Part shown: positions 1 to 4,826 of the stretch, one piece after another
How the letters are laid out: every line of letters starts with the position of its first letter
How positions within the stretch are numbered: the stretch's first letter is position 1
Assembly: GCA_030598905.1 (NCBI GenBank)
Contig: JAUVPA010000118.1
Coordinates: 1 to 5,903 of the forward strand
Origin: Acidimicrobiia bacterium
GTDB taxonomy: Bacteria > Actinomycetota > Acidimicrobiia > Spongiisociales > UBA5794
Reading direction: 5' to 3'
DNA: 5,903 nt
Notes under the pieces: generated by a model
Told to the model about the DNA's origin: nothing
Databases searched by the model: none
The model's input: only the letters and a program-made list of their open reading frames with translations
Translations under genes and position numbers: made by a program

Positions 1-1460
1 TCGACATTGCGGAGCGTGGCGCCGGGGAACCCACCCCACGGAATGCGGGGAAATCCGTAGGCGTGGCCGACCCAGCTGTTCACGGCAATGGTTCCGTATA
101 GGAGGTCCTGGACGGCTTGGTCGAGGACAGGCCGGTGGGCCTTCATCGTGGCCGGGTCGATGAGGACATTGACGGCGAGGGTTCCGTAGAGCGAGTGGTT
201 GGAGAACGCGGTTGCGTTGGCGAGGAAGGACGCGGGTGTGTCTCCCGGGAGCGAGGTGGTGGCAATTCCGGGAGCAAAAAACTCGTTGCGGAACGCGTAC
301 TGATCCTGATTGGGATCGAGGTCTGCTGCGATGAGAAACGACTGCCCGGCCCAATCGATGACGTCGGCCGTCGGGTGGGCCGCCAGAGCTTGGGTCAAGC
401 GGTTTTTCGTGCCGGGATAGAAGGGAACACGGGGGGGCAGCGATTCCACGACATCGCGGATGGCGGACAGCAACGGTTCGGTGCCACTCCAGCCTTCGGC
501 AAACAACAGGACCTGGTTGGCGACGCAGTTGAAGCCGTTGTTGTGGAGCTTCTGCGTGACGATGTGTGCCGCCTGGTGTTGGATGTCGGCCTTCGTCCAC
601 GGACCGGGAACAACGATCGTCGGGCTCACTCCGCCGAGTTCGCTTGTGATGGGCTTGTCGATGATGGGACGATTGGCCAGGCGGCGCTCTTCACCGTCGG
701 CACCCGGTCCGAAGACGATTGTGTTGTGGGTTGCGGCGTTTCCCGTGATGTGGATCGCGTCGACCGCGTCGTGGTGTGCCAAGTAGCCACCGACGTCCCC
801 GCCGCCATAGGCGAAGTGCACCCAGCCGGCGTCGACCATCGGGGCGAAGGCATCCTCGAGATAGTCGCCAAGGAACTCGTTGATCGGATTGAGCTTGACG
901 ATCCCGACACGGCCCTTTCCGAAGAGCTGGTCGACCAAATCGAGCGGAGGAATCGACGTAATGTTGCCTGCGCCGAGAACGAGGGCCACGGCTCCGTCCG
1001 GCTCGGGCTGCCGATAGAACGAAGCGATGGTGTCGCCCAGCGAGTCGAAGGTGACCTCGGGGAGCATCCACGTCTCGGCTCTGTGGCCGCTGAGGAAGGC
1101 GCGATCCTGGGCGTTGTCGGGAAAAACATGGGCAGCAACCTGGCCGTTGGGCCGTGTCGTCACCGGCACCTTCTCGAGCGGGTCGCGGCCTGCGGCGAGC
1201 GTCCGCAGCGTGTCCTCAACGGCGTTCATGCCTTCGACGAGCGCATACGGGCCGGACATCCACTCCTCGCCCGCATATCGGGACTCCATCGTGAATCCCT
1301 TCGACTTGCAAGAGGCCTGAACCCAGTCGCGAGCAACGGCGCCAATCCGCTTGCGCACTCGAACGAGGATGTCAGCCTTCTCAGCGACGTCGAGGCGGGC
1401 CCACTCGGTCTTGTGTGCCTGGAGTTCAGCGAGCGAGCGATCGAGGTAAGACGTCTCCAT
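1..1460 (-). CDS. Aldehyde dehydrogenase family protein (3' end cut by left edge)
   Basis: This is an NAD(P)-dependent aldehyde dehydrogenase, expected to oxidise an aldehyde to an acid, or possibly to act on an acyl-CoA; the substrate is unknown. The frame is open from the ATG at 1460 to the left edge, giving 486 codons and no stop, so the C-terminus is missing. Visible hallmarks are a nucleotide-fold stretch LVLGAGNITSIPPLD, the segment HITGNAATHN, the general-base Glu274 in SELGGVSP, the catalytic Cys312 in NNGFNCVAN (codon 525-527), and the late motifs RNEFFAPG and PWGGFPG. About 100 extra N-terminal residues precede the usual core, so this looks like a longer actinobacterial subgroup rather than a typical betaine or short-chain aldehyde dehydrogenase. 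It has no Shine-Dalgarno sequence. A TAGCCT box lies 7 nt upstream of ATG, which suggests a leaderless start. It is divergent from the short-chain dehydrogenase. Family assignment is firm; substrate is not. Confidence 0.9.
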   Translation of the reverse strand, partial: METSYLDRSLAELQAHKTEWARLDVAEKADILVRVRKRIGAVARDWVQASCKSKGFTMESRYAGEEWMSGPYALVEGMNAVEDTLRTLAAGRDPLEKVPVTTRPNGQVAAHVFPDNAQDRAFLSGHRAETWMLPEVTFDSLGDTIASFYRQPEPDGAVALVLGAGNITSIPPLDLVDQLFGKGRVGIVKLNPINEFLGDYLEDAFAPMVDAGWVHFAYGGGDVGGYLAHHDAVDAIHITGNAATHNTIVFGPGADGEERRLANRPIIDKPITSELGGVSPTIVVPGPWTKADIQHQAAHIVTQKLHNNGFNCVANQVLLFAEGWSGTEPLLSAIRDVVESLPPRVPFYPGTKNRLTQALAAHPTADVIDWAGQSFLIAADLDPNQDQYAFRNEFFAPGIATTSLPGDTPASFLANATAFSNHSLYGTLAVNVLIDPATMKAHRPVLDQAVQDLLYGTIAVNSWVGHAYGFPRIPWGGFPGATLRNV

Positions 1461-1473
1461 TGGGGAGAGGCTA
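1461..1473 (-). promoter_or_regulatory. Leaderless -10 box of the aldehyde dehydrogenase gene
   Basis: Read on the minus strand, TAGCCT (1473-1468) matches the actinobacterial -10 pattern TANNNT. It is followed by 7 nt (CTCCCCA) and then the ATG at 1460, so transcription would begin at or next to the start codon. No -35 resembling TTGACA is seen at the expected distance. There is no ribosome binding site, which fits a leaderless mRNA. This is inferred from motif and spacing only. Confidence 0.5.
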
Positions 1474-1482
1474 GAGCGCCTC
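1467..1482. promoter_or_regulatory. Inverted repeat GAGGC-N6-GCCTC between divergent starts (possible operator)
   Basis: A perfect 5-bp inverted repeat with a 6-nt spacer lies between the two divergent start codons. Its left arm overlaps the minus-strand -10 box, and its right arm ends 2 bp before the plus-strand -10 box. A protein bound here could control both genes at once. The arms are short and could occur by chance, and no regulator gene lies in the window, so this is only a candidate. Confidence 0.25.
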
Positions 1483-1484
1483 AG

Positions 1485-1497
1485 TAACCTGGCGCCT
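1485..1497 (+). promoter_or_regulatory. Leaderless -10 box of the short-chain dehydrogenase gene
   Basis: TAACCT at 1485-1490 fits TANNNT and is followed by exactly 7 nt before the GTG start at 1498. This puts the probable transcription start at the start codon. There is no Shine-Dalgarno sequence. The 17-bp spacer position for a -35 element (1462-1467) reads GGGGAG, which is not a consensus -35, and the intervening bases contain the opposing promoter's -10 box. Confidence 0.5.
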
Positions 1498-2253
1498 GTG
1501 GATCTCACGAACGCATCAGCCATCGTCACAGGTGGTGCATCCGGACTTGGCGCTGCCACTGCCCGTGCCCTCGCCGCCGGTGGAGCCTCGGTCGCCATCG
1601 TCGACCTGAAGAACGACCCGGATCTTGTTGCGGACATCGGCGCCCACTTCATCAGAGCAGACGTCACCGACGTCGACGCGGTACGAGAGGCCGTCGTCGA
1701 GGCCAATGCTATTGCCCCGCTTCGGGTGGCGGTCAATTGCGCCGGCATAGGCCCTGCGCAACGAACTCTCGGGAGGGACGGCGCTCCGGCAGATCTGGAG
1801 CGTTTCCGCACCGTGATCGAGGTGAACCTCGTAGGGACGTACAACATGATCTCACAGGCGGCATCCGTCATGGCGGCTCAGGAACCGCTCGTAGACGGCG
1901 AGCGTGGCGTGATCGTGAACACAGCGTCCGTGGCTGCCTACGAAGGCCAAGTTGGCCAGGCTGCCTACGCCGCGTCAACGGGCGGGATCGTAGGACTCAC
2001 CCGTCCCGTCGCTCGGGATCTCGCATCCGTTGGTATCCGCTGTTGCGCCATCGCCCCCGGCGTGATCGACACACCATTGCTCGACGGCATCACCGATGAG
2101 TTCCGCGAGGCACTGGCAGCTTCCGTTCCGTTTCCGAAGCGCCTCGGCACGCCGGACGACTTTGCGTCGCTCGTCATGGAGATCGTCCGCAACGGCTACC
2201 TCAACGGCGAGGTGATCCGTATGGACGGAGCTCTCAGGATGGCCCCCCGCTAG
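1498..2253 (+). CDS. Short-chain dehydrogenase/reductase, HSD10-like, with Thr at the catalytic Lys position
   Basis: A 251-aa Rossmann-fold oxidoreductase of the classical SDR family, most like the HSD10 / type-2 3-hydroxyacyl-CoA dehydrogenase group in overall pattern. The N-terminal cofactor loop TGGASGLG covers residues 11-18. Asp36 at the end of the second strand indicates NAD(H) preference. The NCAG motif is at 80-83, Asn110 of the catalytic tetrad sits in EVNLVG, Ser144 in NTASVAAYEGQ, and Tyr157 follows. The usual YxxxK ends in Thr161 (YAAST, codon ACG at 1978-1980), so the lysine that lowers the Tyr pKa and holds the nicotinamide ribose is missing. The GTG start is supported by the family N-terminus beginning directly before the first beta strand and by the leaderless -10 box. 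It is divergent from an aldehyde dehydrogenase, which suggests a shared catabolic role. SDR identity is certain; activity and substrate are uncertain. Confidence 0.92.
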   Translation: MDLTNASAIVTGGASGLGAATARALAAGGASVAIVDLKNDPDLVADIGAHFIRADVTDVDAVREAVVEANAIAPLRVAVNCAGIGPAQRTLGRDGAPADLERFRTVIEVNLVGTYNMISQAASVMAAQEPLVDGERGVIVNTASVAAYEGQVGQAAYAASTGGIVGLTRPVARDLASVGIRCCAIAPGVIDTPLLDGITDEFREALAASVPFPKRLGTPDDFASLVMEIVRNGYLNGEVIRMDGALRMAPR

Positions 2254-2394
2254 AGGCTCTGCGCAACCTCCTCGTCCCACTCGTCGACGGCGGTTACTTG
2301 GTATCACTCTCGTACCCGCCCTGCACTCTCTTTGGGTCCGAGATCACCTGGGACCGTTTCCCGCATACGCGTAACACCCGTGAGTCGGGGCGCT

Positions 2395-2413
2395 GTTGCG
2401 ACGCCGTTGCGAC
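2395..2413. repeat. Tandem 8-mer GTTGCGAC with 11-bp period upstream of the metal efflux gene
   Basis: Two identical copies of GTTGCGAC (2395-2402 and 2406-2413) are separated by GCC, giving an 11-bp period close to one helical turn. They end 24 bp before the candidate -10 box of the transporter. The position and phasing would suit a regulator binding upstream of the promoter, but this is inference from two short copies. Confidence 0.3.
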
Positions 2414-2436
2414 TTCTTTCCGCAGGACGACCCGTT

Positions 2437-2450
2437 TACCGTTTCATGTC
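2437..2450 (+). promoter_or_regulatory. Candidate -10 box of the metal efflux gene
   Basis: TACCGT at 2437-2442 fits TANNNT and ends 8 nt before the in-frame GTG at 2451. The geometry is close to the leaderless pattern seen at the other genes in this window. It is the main reason, with the protein N-terminus, for choosing GTG 2451 over the upstream TTG at 2298. No convincing -35 element is present. Confidence 0.4.
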
Positions 2451-3473
2451 GTGGATTCCGGTGAACACATTCAGGCGGAGAACAAGGAGACCTCGCCCTG
2501 GCGCAGGCTCCGCCACCGCGTTTGGCACCTGGCGATCCACAGCCACGATCACGGCCCACGTGCCGGATCGATCATTGACACGGGTGCCGTGGGAATCCGA
2601 GCCACCAAGGTGTCGCTCGTCGGCCTCGGGGTCACCGCCCTGTTCCAGGCAACCATCGTGGTGTTCAGCGGCTCCGTAGCCCTGCTCTCCGACACCTTGC
2701 ACAACGTCACAGACGCGTTGACTGCCATCCCACTTTGGATTGCATTCTCCCTCGGGAGGCGTCGCCCTACCCGTCGCTACACGTATGGCTACAACCGCCT
2801 CGAAGACCTAGCAGGCCTTGTGATCGTCGCCGCCATCGGCCTGAGCGCAGTGCTGATGATCTGGGAGTCGATCCGACGGTTGGTCGAGCCTCGGCTGATC
2901 GACTTCATCCCATGGGTTGTCGCCGCGGGTGTCGTGGGGGCGATCGGCAATGAATTCGTCGCTCGCTACCGCATCCGTGTCGGCCGCGCTATCGGTTCGG
3001 AGGCCCTCGTTGCAGATGGGCATCACGCCCGAACCGACGCCCTCACTTCGCTTGCGGTCGTTGCGGCGGCAGTGGGGGCGGCTTTCGGAGCGGCCTGGGT
3101 CGATCCGGTTGCCGGTCTCGTCGTCGCTGCCGGCATTCTCTGGCTTCTGGCCCGGACGGCACGCCGCATGTCGCGCCGGTTGCTCGACGGTATCGAACCT
3201 GAGATCGTCGATGACGTCGAGTCGACAATTCGCGGCGTCGACCGTGTGCGCGACATCACCGACCTCAAGGTCCGTTGGCAGGGACACCAACTCCGGGTGA
3301 CGGCTTCGATCGCAGTAGATCCGAACGTCACGGTCCGGGATGGCCACGACGCGGCGCATGCCGTTGAGCACGCTCTTCACCACAGTCAGACGTTTCCGGT
3401 CGCGGCGGTGATCCATGTAGACCCACATGGGCTCAGCGACGCTCACGACGCCACGGCACATCACAAGACCTGA
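2451..3473 (+). CDS. Cation diffusion facilitator (CDF) family metal efflux transporter
   Basis: A 340-aa inner-membrane antiporter that would export a divalent metal, probably Zn2+ or Cd2+, in exchange for protons. Six hydrophobic segments are visible at about residues 53-72, 75-100, 120-139, 152-171, 196-215 and 217-235, followed by a cytosolic C-terminal domain (about 245-330), as in YiiP-type dimers. The transport site is formed by H84xxxD88 in TM2 (SDTLHNVTDA) and H192xxxD196 in TM5 (ADGHHARTD). His in TM2 in place of the Asp of iron/zinc YiiP favours Zn/Cd specificity. A His cluster HSHDH (30-34) precedes TM1, and the C-terminal tail is also His-rich (DPHGLSDAHDATAHHKT). I chose the GTG at 2451. 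An upstream TTG at 2298 would add 51 residues with no family-like character. The gene is separated from the dehydrogenase by 197 bp and seems independently transcribed. Family is certain; the metal is inferred. Confidence 0.92.
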   Translation: MDSGEHIQAENKETSPWRRLRHRVWHLAIHSHDHGPRAGSIIDTGAVGIRATKVSLVGLGVTALFQATIVVFSGSVALLSDTLHNVTDALTAIPLWIAFSLGRRRPTRRYTYGYNRLEDLAGLVIVAAIGLSAVLMIWESIRRLVEPRLIDFIPWVVAAGVVGAIGNEFVARYRIRVGRAIGSEALVADGHHARTDALTSLAVVAAAVGAAFGAAWVDPVAGLVVAAGILWLLARTARRMSRRLLDGIEPEIVDDVESTIRGVDRVRDITDLKVRWQGHQLRVTASIAVDPNVTVRDGHDAAHAVEHALHHSQTFPVAAVIHVDPHGLSDAHDATAHHKT

Positions 3474-3498
3474 CCCGAGCTCTGTGGGACCCGATAAT
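3470..3498 (+). promoter_or_regulatory. Sigma70-type promoter for the small membrane gene pair
   Basis: CTGACC (3470-3475) resembles the -35 TTGACA and is separated by exactly 17 bp from GATAAT (3493-3498), a 5/6 match to the -10 TATAAT. The -35 element includes the stop codon TGA of the metal transporter (3471-3473). Transcription would begin near 3505, leaving a leader of about 36 nt that carries a strong ribosome binding site. This is the only promoter in the window with both hexamers recognisable. Confidence 0.55.
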
Positions 3499-3528
3499 CT
3501 GCGTCCTTCGTGGCCGTGGGCGCAACCT

Positions 3529-3534
3529 AGGAGG
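3529..3534 (+). promoter_or_regulatory. Strong ribosome binding site AGGAGG
   Basis: A full AGGAGG sits 7 nt upstream of the GTG at 3542. It is the clearest Shine-Dalgarno sequence in the window and decides the start of the 46-aa membrane protein, which is too short to stand on length alone. Confidence 0.75.
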
Positions 3535-3541
3535 ACACGGC

Positions 3542-3682
3542 GTGGACGTTCTTGCTGGCATTCTGCTCGTCGCGGCGATCGTTTTTGTGGTGTGGGCGAT
3601 CATCAAGAAGGCCTGCGCCTTTGCCGGCATCGCCGTGTTGTTGATTGCGGGTGCTGCCATCTTCTTCTTCGTTCTGGATTGA
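3542..3682 (+). CDS. Small hydrophobic membrane protein, 46 aa, unknown function
   Basis: A 46-residue protein starting at GTG, behind a perfect AGGAGG and a recognisable promoter. It is almost entirely hydrophobic: one membrane segment at about residues 3-20, a short basic turn containing Lys22-Lys23, and a second membrane segment at about 27-45, ending in Asp46. This is the shape of a two-helix hairpin with the Lys pair probably on the cytoplasmic side. I recognise no family. The next gene starts 10 bp after its stop, so the two are probably co-transcribed. The upstream metal transporter ends 68 bp before, and the promoter lies between. Small membrane proteins of this kind often modulate a larger membrane partner, but nothing here identifies one. 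Support comes from expression signals and amphipathic design rather than homology. Confidence 0.65.
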   Translation: MDVLAGILLVAAIVFVVWAIIKKACAFAGIAVLLIAGAAIFFFVLD

Positions 3683-3692
3683 GTCGGAGCTG

Positions 3693-3860
3693 ATGCGGGG
3701 AGACGCTCCGTGGCCTCTGTTTGCCCACCAGGGCGGGTGGGACGAGGTGCTCTACCTCGTTATCCCGATCGTGCTGGCCATAGTCGTCATCATCGCGATG
3801 GAGAGACGCGCCCGGCGCAGCCGCGATGAATCCAACTCTGACGACGACGGGTACTCTTGA
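3693..3860 (+). CDS. Small single-pass membrane protein, 55 aa, unknown function
   Basis: A 55-residue protein with a short polar N-terminus (RGDAPWPLFAHQGGWDE), one hydrophobic helix at about residues 19-35 (VLYLVIPIVLAIVVIIA), then a basic cluster ERRARRSR and an acidic Ser/Asp tail. The positive-inside rule puts the C-terminus in the cytoplasm. The start is ATG 3693 with GGAG only 3 nt away (3686-3689), which is a weak and unusually close ribosome binding site. Translation may therefore depend on coupling with the preceding 46-aa gene, whose stop is 10 bp upstream. An in-frame TTG at 3645 inside the preceding gene is less likely. Its stop region overlaps the -10-like box of the next gene. 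I recognise no family; function is unknown. Confidence 0.6.
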   Translation: MRGDAPWPLFAHQGGWDEVLYLVIPIVLAIVVIIAMERRARRSRDESNSDDDGYS

Positions 3861-3863
3861 CAC
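3852..3863 (+). promoter_or_regulatory. Leaderless -10 box of the DUF4404-like gene
   Basis: TACTCT at 3852-3857 fits TANNNT and is followed by 6 nt before the ATG at 3864, with no Shine-Dalgarno sequence. The box lies in the last codons of the preceding gene, directly abutting its stop. The gene may therefore have its own leaderless transcript besides any read-through from upstream. Confidence 0.45.
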
Positions 3864-4130
3864 ATGCCCGATGACCAGCCCGTCGACGACGAATCGCTGG
3901 ACGAACTGCAAGCCCACCTAGCCGAGGCGGCCGCCGGCGGGTCGCAGCAGGCCGAGGAAATCCTGGCCCATGTCCAGCGGTATCAAGCGGACGATGATCT
4001 CACCACCGAGGACCACCGCAACCTTCGCAAGCGTTTGAGCGACGACTTGCTCCACTTCGAGACGAGTCATCCGAGCCTGACTGCGACGATGCAAGCTGTG
4101 GTGAACTCCTTCACGGCGTCGGGGATGTAG
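3864..4130 (+). CDS. DUF4404-like small soluble protein, 88 aa
   Basis: An 88-residue acidic, mostly helical protein with no signal peptide or membrane segment. The C-terminal part (about residues 58-88, including LLHFETSHPSLTATMQAVV) resembles the conserved end of DUF4404 proteins, which carry a similar F-E-x-SHP-x-LT-A pattern followed by a short amphipathic helix. The length also matches that family. The N-terminal half (DDESLDELQAHLAEAAAG...) looks like an amphipathic helix that could pair with another helix. The molecular role of DUF4404 is not known to me. The gene starts 3 bp after the stop of the 55-aa membrane gene and lacks a ribosome binding site, so it is either translationally coupled or leaderless. 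It converges with the methyltransferase gene, with only 6 bp between the stops. That it is a gene is well supported; the family link was made by eye. Confidence 0.8.
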   Translation: MPDDQPVDDESLDELQAHLAEAAAGGSQQAEEILAHVQRYQADDDLTTEDHRNLRKRLSDDLLHFETSHPSLTATMQAVVNSFTASGM

Positions 4131-4136
4131 GCGTCG

Positions 4137-4745
4137 TCACTCGAAGGCGTGTTGGCGCACCCAGGTGTGCATTGCGACTCCGGCGGCAACTCCGACATTG
4201 ATCGATCGCGTCGACCCGAACTGTGCAATCGAGCAGATCACCTCGGACGCTTCCTGGGCTTCGGCGCTGAGACCGGGGCCCTCCTGGCCGAAGAGAAGAA
4301 CGCAACGGCGGGGTATTTCGATGGTCTCGATGGGAATGGCACCCGGCATGATGTCGATTCCGTAGACCGGGAGAGAGGCGTCTTTGGCCCACGTCTTGAA
4401 GCCGAATACGTCCTCGTGATGGCGAATGTGCTGGTACCGATCCGTGACCATCGCGCCCCGTCGGTTCCAGCGGCGCTTGCCAATGATGTGAACCTCTGCC
4501 GCGAGGAAGGCGTTAGCCGTGCGCACGATCGATCCGATGTTGAAGTCGTGCTGCCAGTTTTCGATGGCGACGTGGAAAGGATGGCGCCGGGAATCGAGGT
4601 CGGCGACGATCGCCTCCCTTTTCCAGTACCGGTAGTGGTCGAGGACGTTGCGACGGTCACCCGCGGCGAGGAGTTGCGGGTCGAGCCGTGGGTCGTCGGG
4701 CCACGGCTCGGGATGGGGACCGACGCCGACCTCGCGCTCCGACAT
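4137..4745 (-). CDS. TrmH/SpoU-family RNA 2'-O-methyltransferase
   Basis: A 202-aa SAM-dependent enzyme of the SPOUT (trefoil-knot) superfamily that would methylate a ribose 2'-OH in tRNA or rRNA. The three SpoU motifs are in order: motif 1 FNIGSIVRTANAF with Asn69 and catalytic Arg75, motif 2 LLFGQEGPGLS (150-160), and motif 3 SIAQFGSTRSINVGVAAGVA (172-191), which forms the knot and SAM pocket. A charged N-terminal extension of about 55 residues precedes the core, and the C-terminus ends right after the final helix (TWVRQHAFE). I chose ATG 4745 because GAGAGG at 4751-4756 is 5 nt away; the adjacent GTG at 4748 would be too close. The target nucleotide cannot be read from the sequence, since TrmH, TrmL and RlmB types share these motifs. 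It is divergent from msrB and convergent with the DUF4404-like gene. Confidence 0.9.
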   Translation of the reverse strand: MSEREVGVGPHPEPWPDDPRLDPQLLAAGDRRNVLDHYRYWKREAIVADLDSRRHPFHVAIENWQHDFNIGSIVRTANAFLAAEVHIIGKRRWNRRGAMVTDRYQHIRHHEDVFGFKTWAKDASLPVYGIDIMPGAIPIETIEIPRRCVLLFGQEGPGLSAEAQEASEVICSIAQFGSTRSINVGVAAGVAMHTWVRQHAFE

Positions 4746-4778
4746 CACGGCCTCTCGTTGGCTTGGGGCATGACGGTG

Positions 4779-4784
4779 AAGATA
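4779..4784 (-). promoter_or_regulatory. Candidate -10 box of the RNA methyltransferase gene
   Basis: On the minus strand TATCTT fits TANNNT, and transcription would start about 7 nt later. That would give a leader of roughly 26 nt containing the GAGAGG ribosome binding site at 4756-4751. No clear -35 is present. Unlike most neighbours, this gene would therefore be led rather than leaderless. Confidence 0.35.
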
Positions 4785-4814
4785 TCAGCCGTCGTCGGCC
4801 GTCCGAGAGAACCG

Positions 4815-4826
4815 TATCCTCCGTTC
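4815..4826 (+). promoter_or_regulatory. Leaderless -10 box of msrB
   Basis: TATCCT at 4815-4820 fits TANNNT closely and is followed by 6 nt (CCGTTC) before the msrB ATG at 4827, with no Shine-Dalgarno sequence. This geometry predicts a transcript starting at or within a base or two of the ATG. The -35 position has no consensus hexamer. Confidence 0.5.

Larger units (their letters stand above)
2254..2450. other. Intergenic region upstream of the metal efflux gene
   Basis: I support no gene in these 197 bp. The reading frame of the transporter stays open upstream to a TTG at 2298, but the translated stretch (Cys-, Arg- and Pro-rich, not membrane-like) does not look like part of this family, so I treat it as noncoding. 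It contains a tandem repeat of GTTGCGAC (2395-2402 and 2406-2413, one 11-bp helical turn apart) and a short inverted repeat GGTCC-N11-GGACC (2335-2355). I see no clear terminator hairpin after the dehydrogenase stop. Confidence 0.5.

Noticed and set aside
117..1487. A 456-codon plus-strand reading frame across the aldehyde dehydrogenase region
   Set aside because: The minus strand encodes a clear aldehyde dehydrogenase with catalytic Glu and Cys. The plus-strand translation shows no family motif and is the usual antisense shadow in high-GC DNA.
2335..2355. Inverted repeat GGTCC-N11-GGACC as operator or terminator
   Set aside because: The arms are only 5 bp with a long loop and no T-run; such repeats are common by chance in GC-rich DNA.
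2298..2450. N-terminal extension of the metal transporter from TTG 2298
   Set aside because: The 51 extra residues are Cys/Arg/Pro-rich without family character, there is no ribosome binding site, and GTG 2451 has a -10 box at a suitable distance.
2808..3464. A 218-codon minus-strand frame within the transporter gene
   Set aside because: It is antisense to a certain CDF gene, its product is charged and without recognisable motifs, and it has no expression signals.
3474..3492. CCC...GGG stem after the transporter stop as a terminator
   Set aside because: Only three pairs can form and no T-run follows; the stretch is better explained as the spacer of the next promoter.
4149..4826. A long upstream extension of msrB in the same frame
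   Set aside because: It is the antisense of the RNA methyltransferase; the MsrB family start coincides with ATG 4827 and its -10 box.
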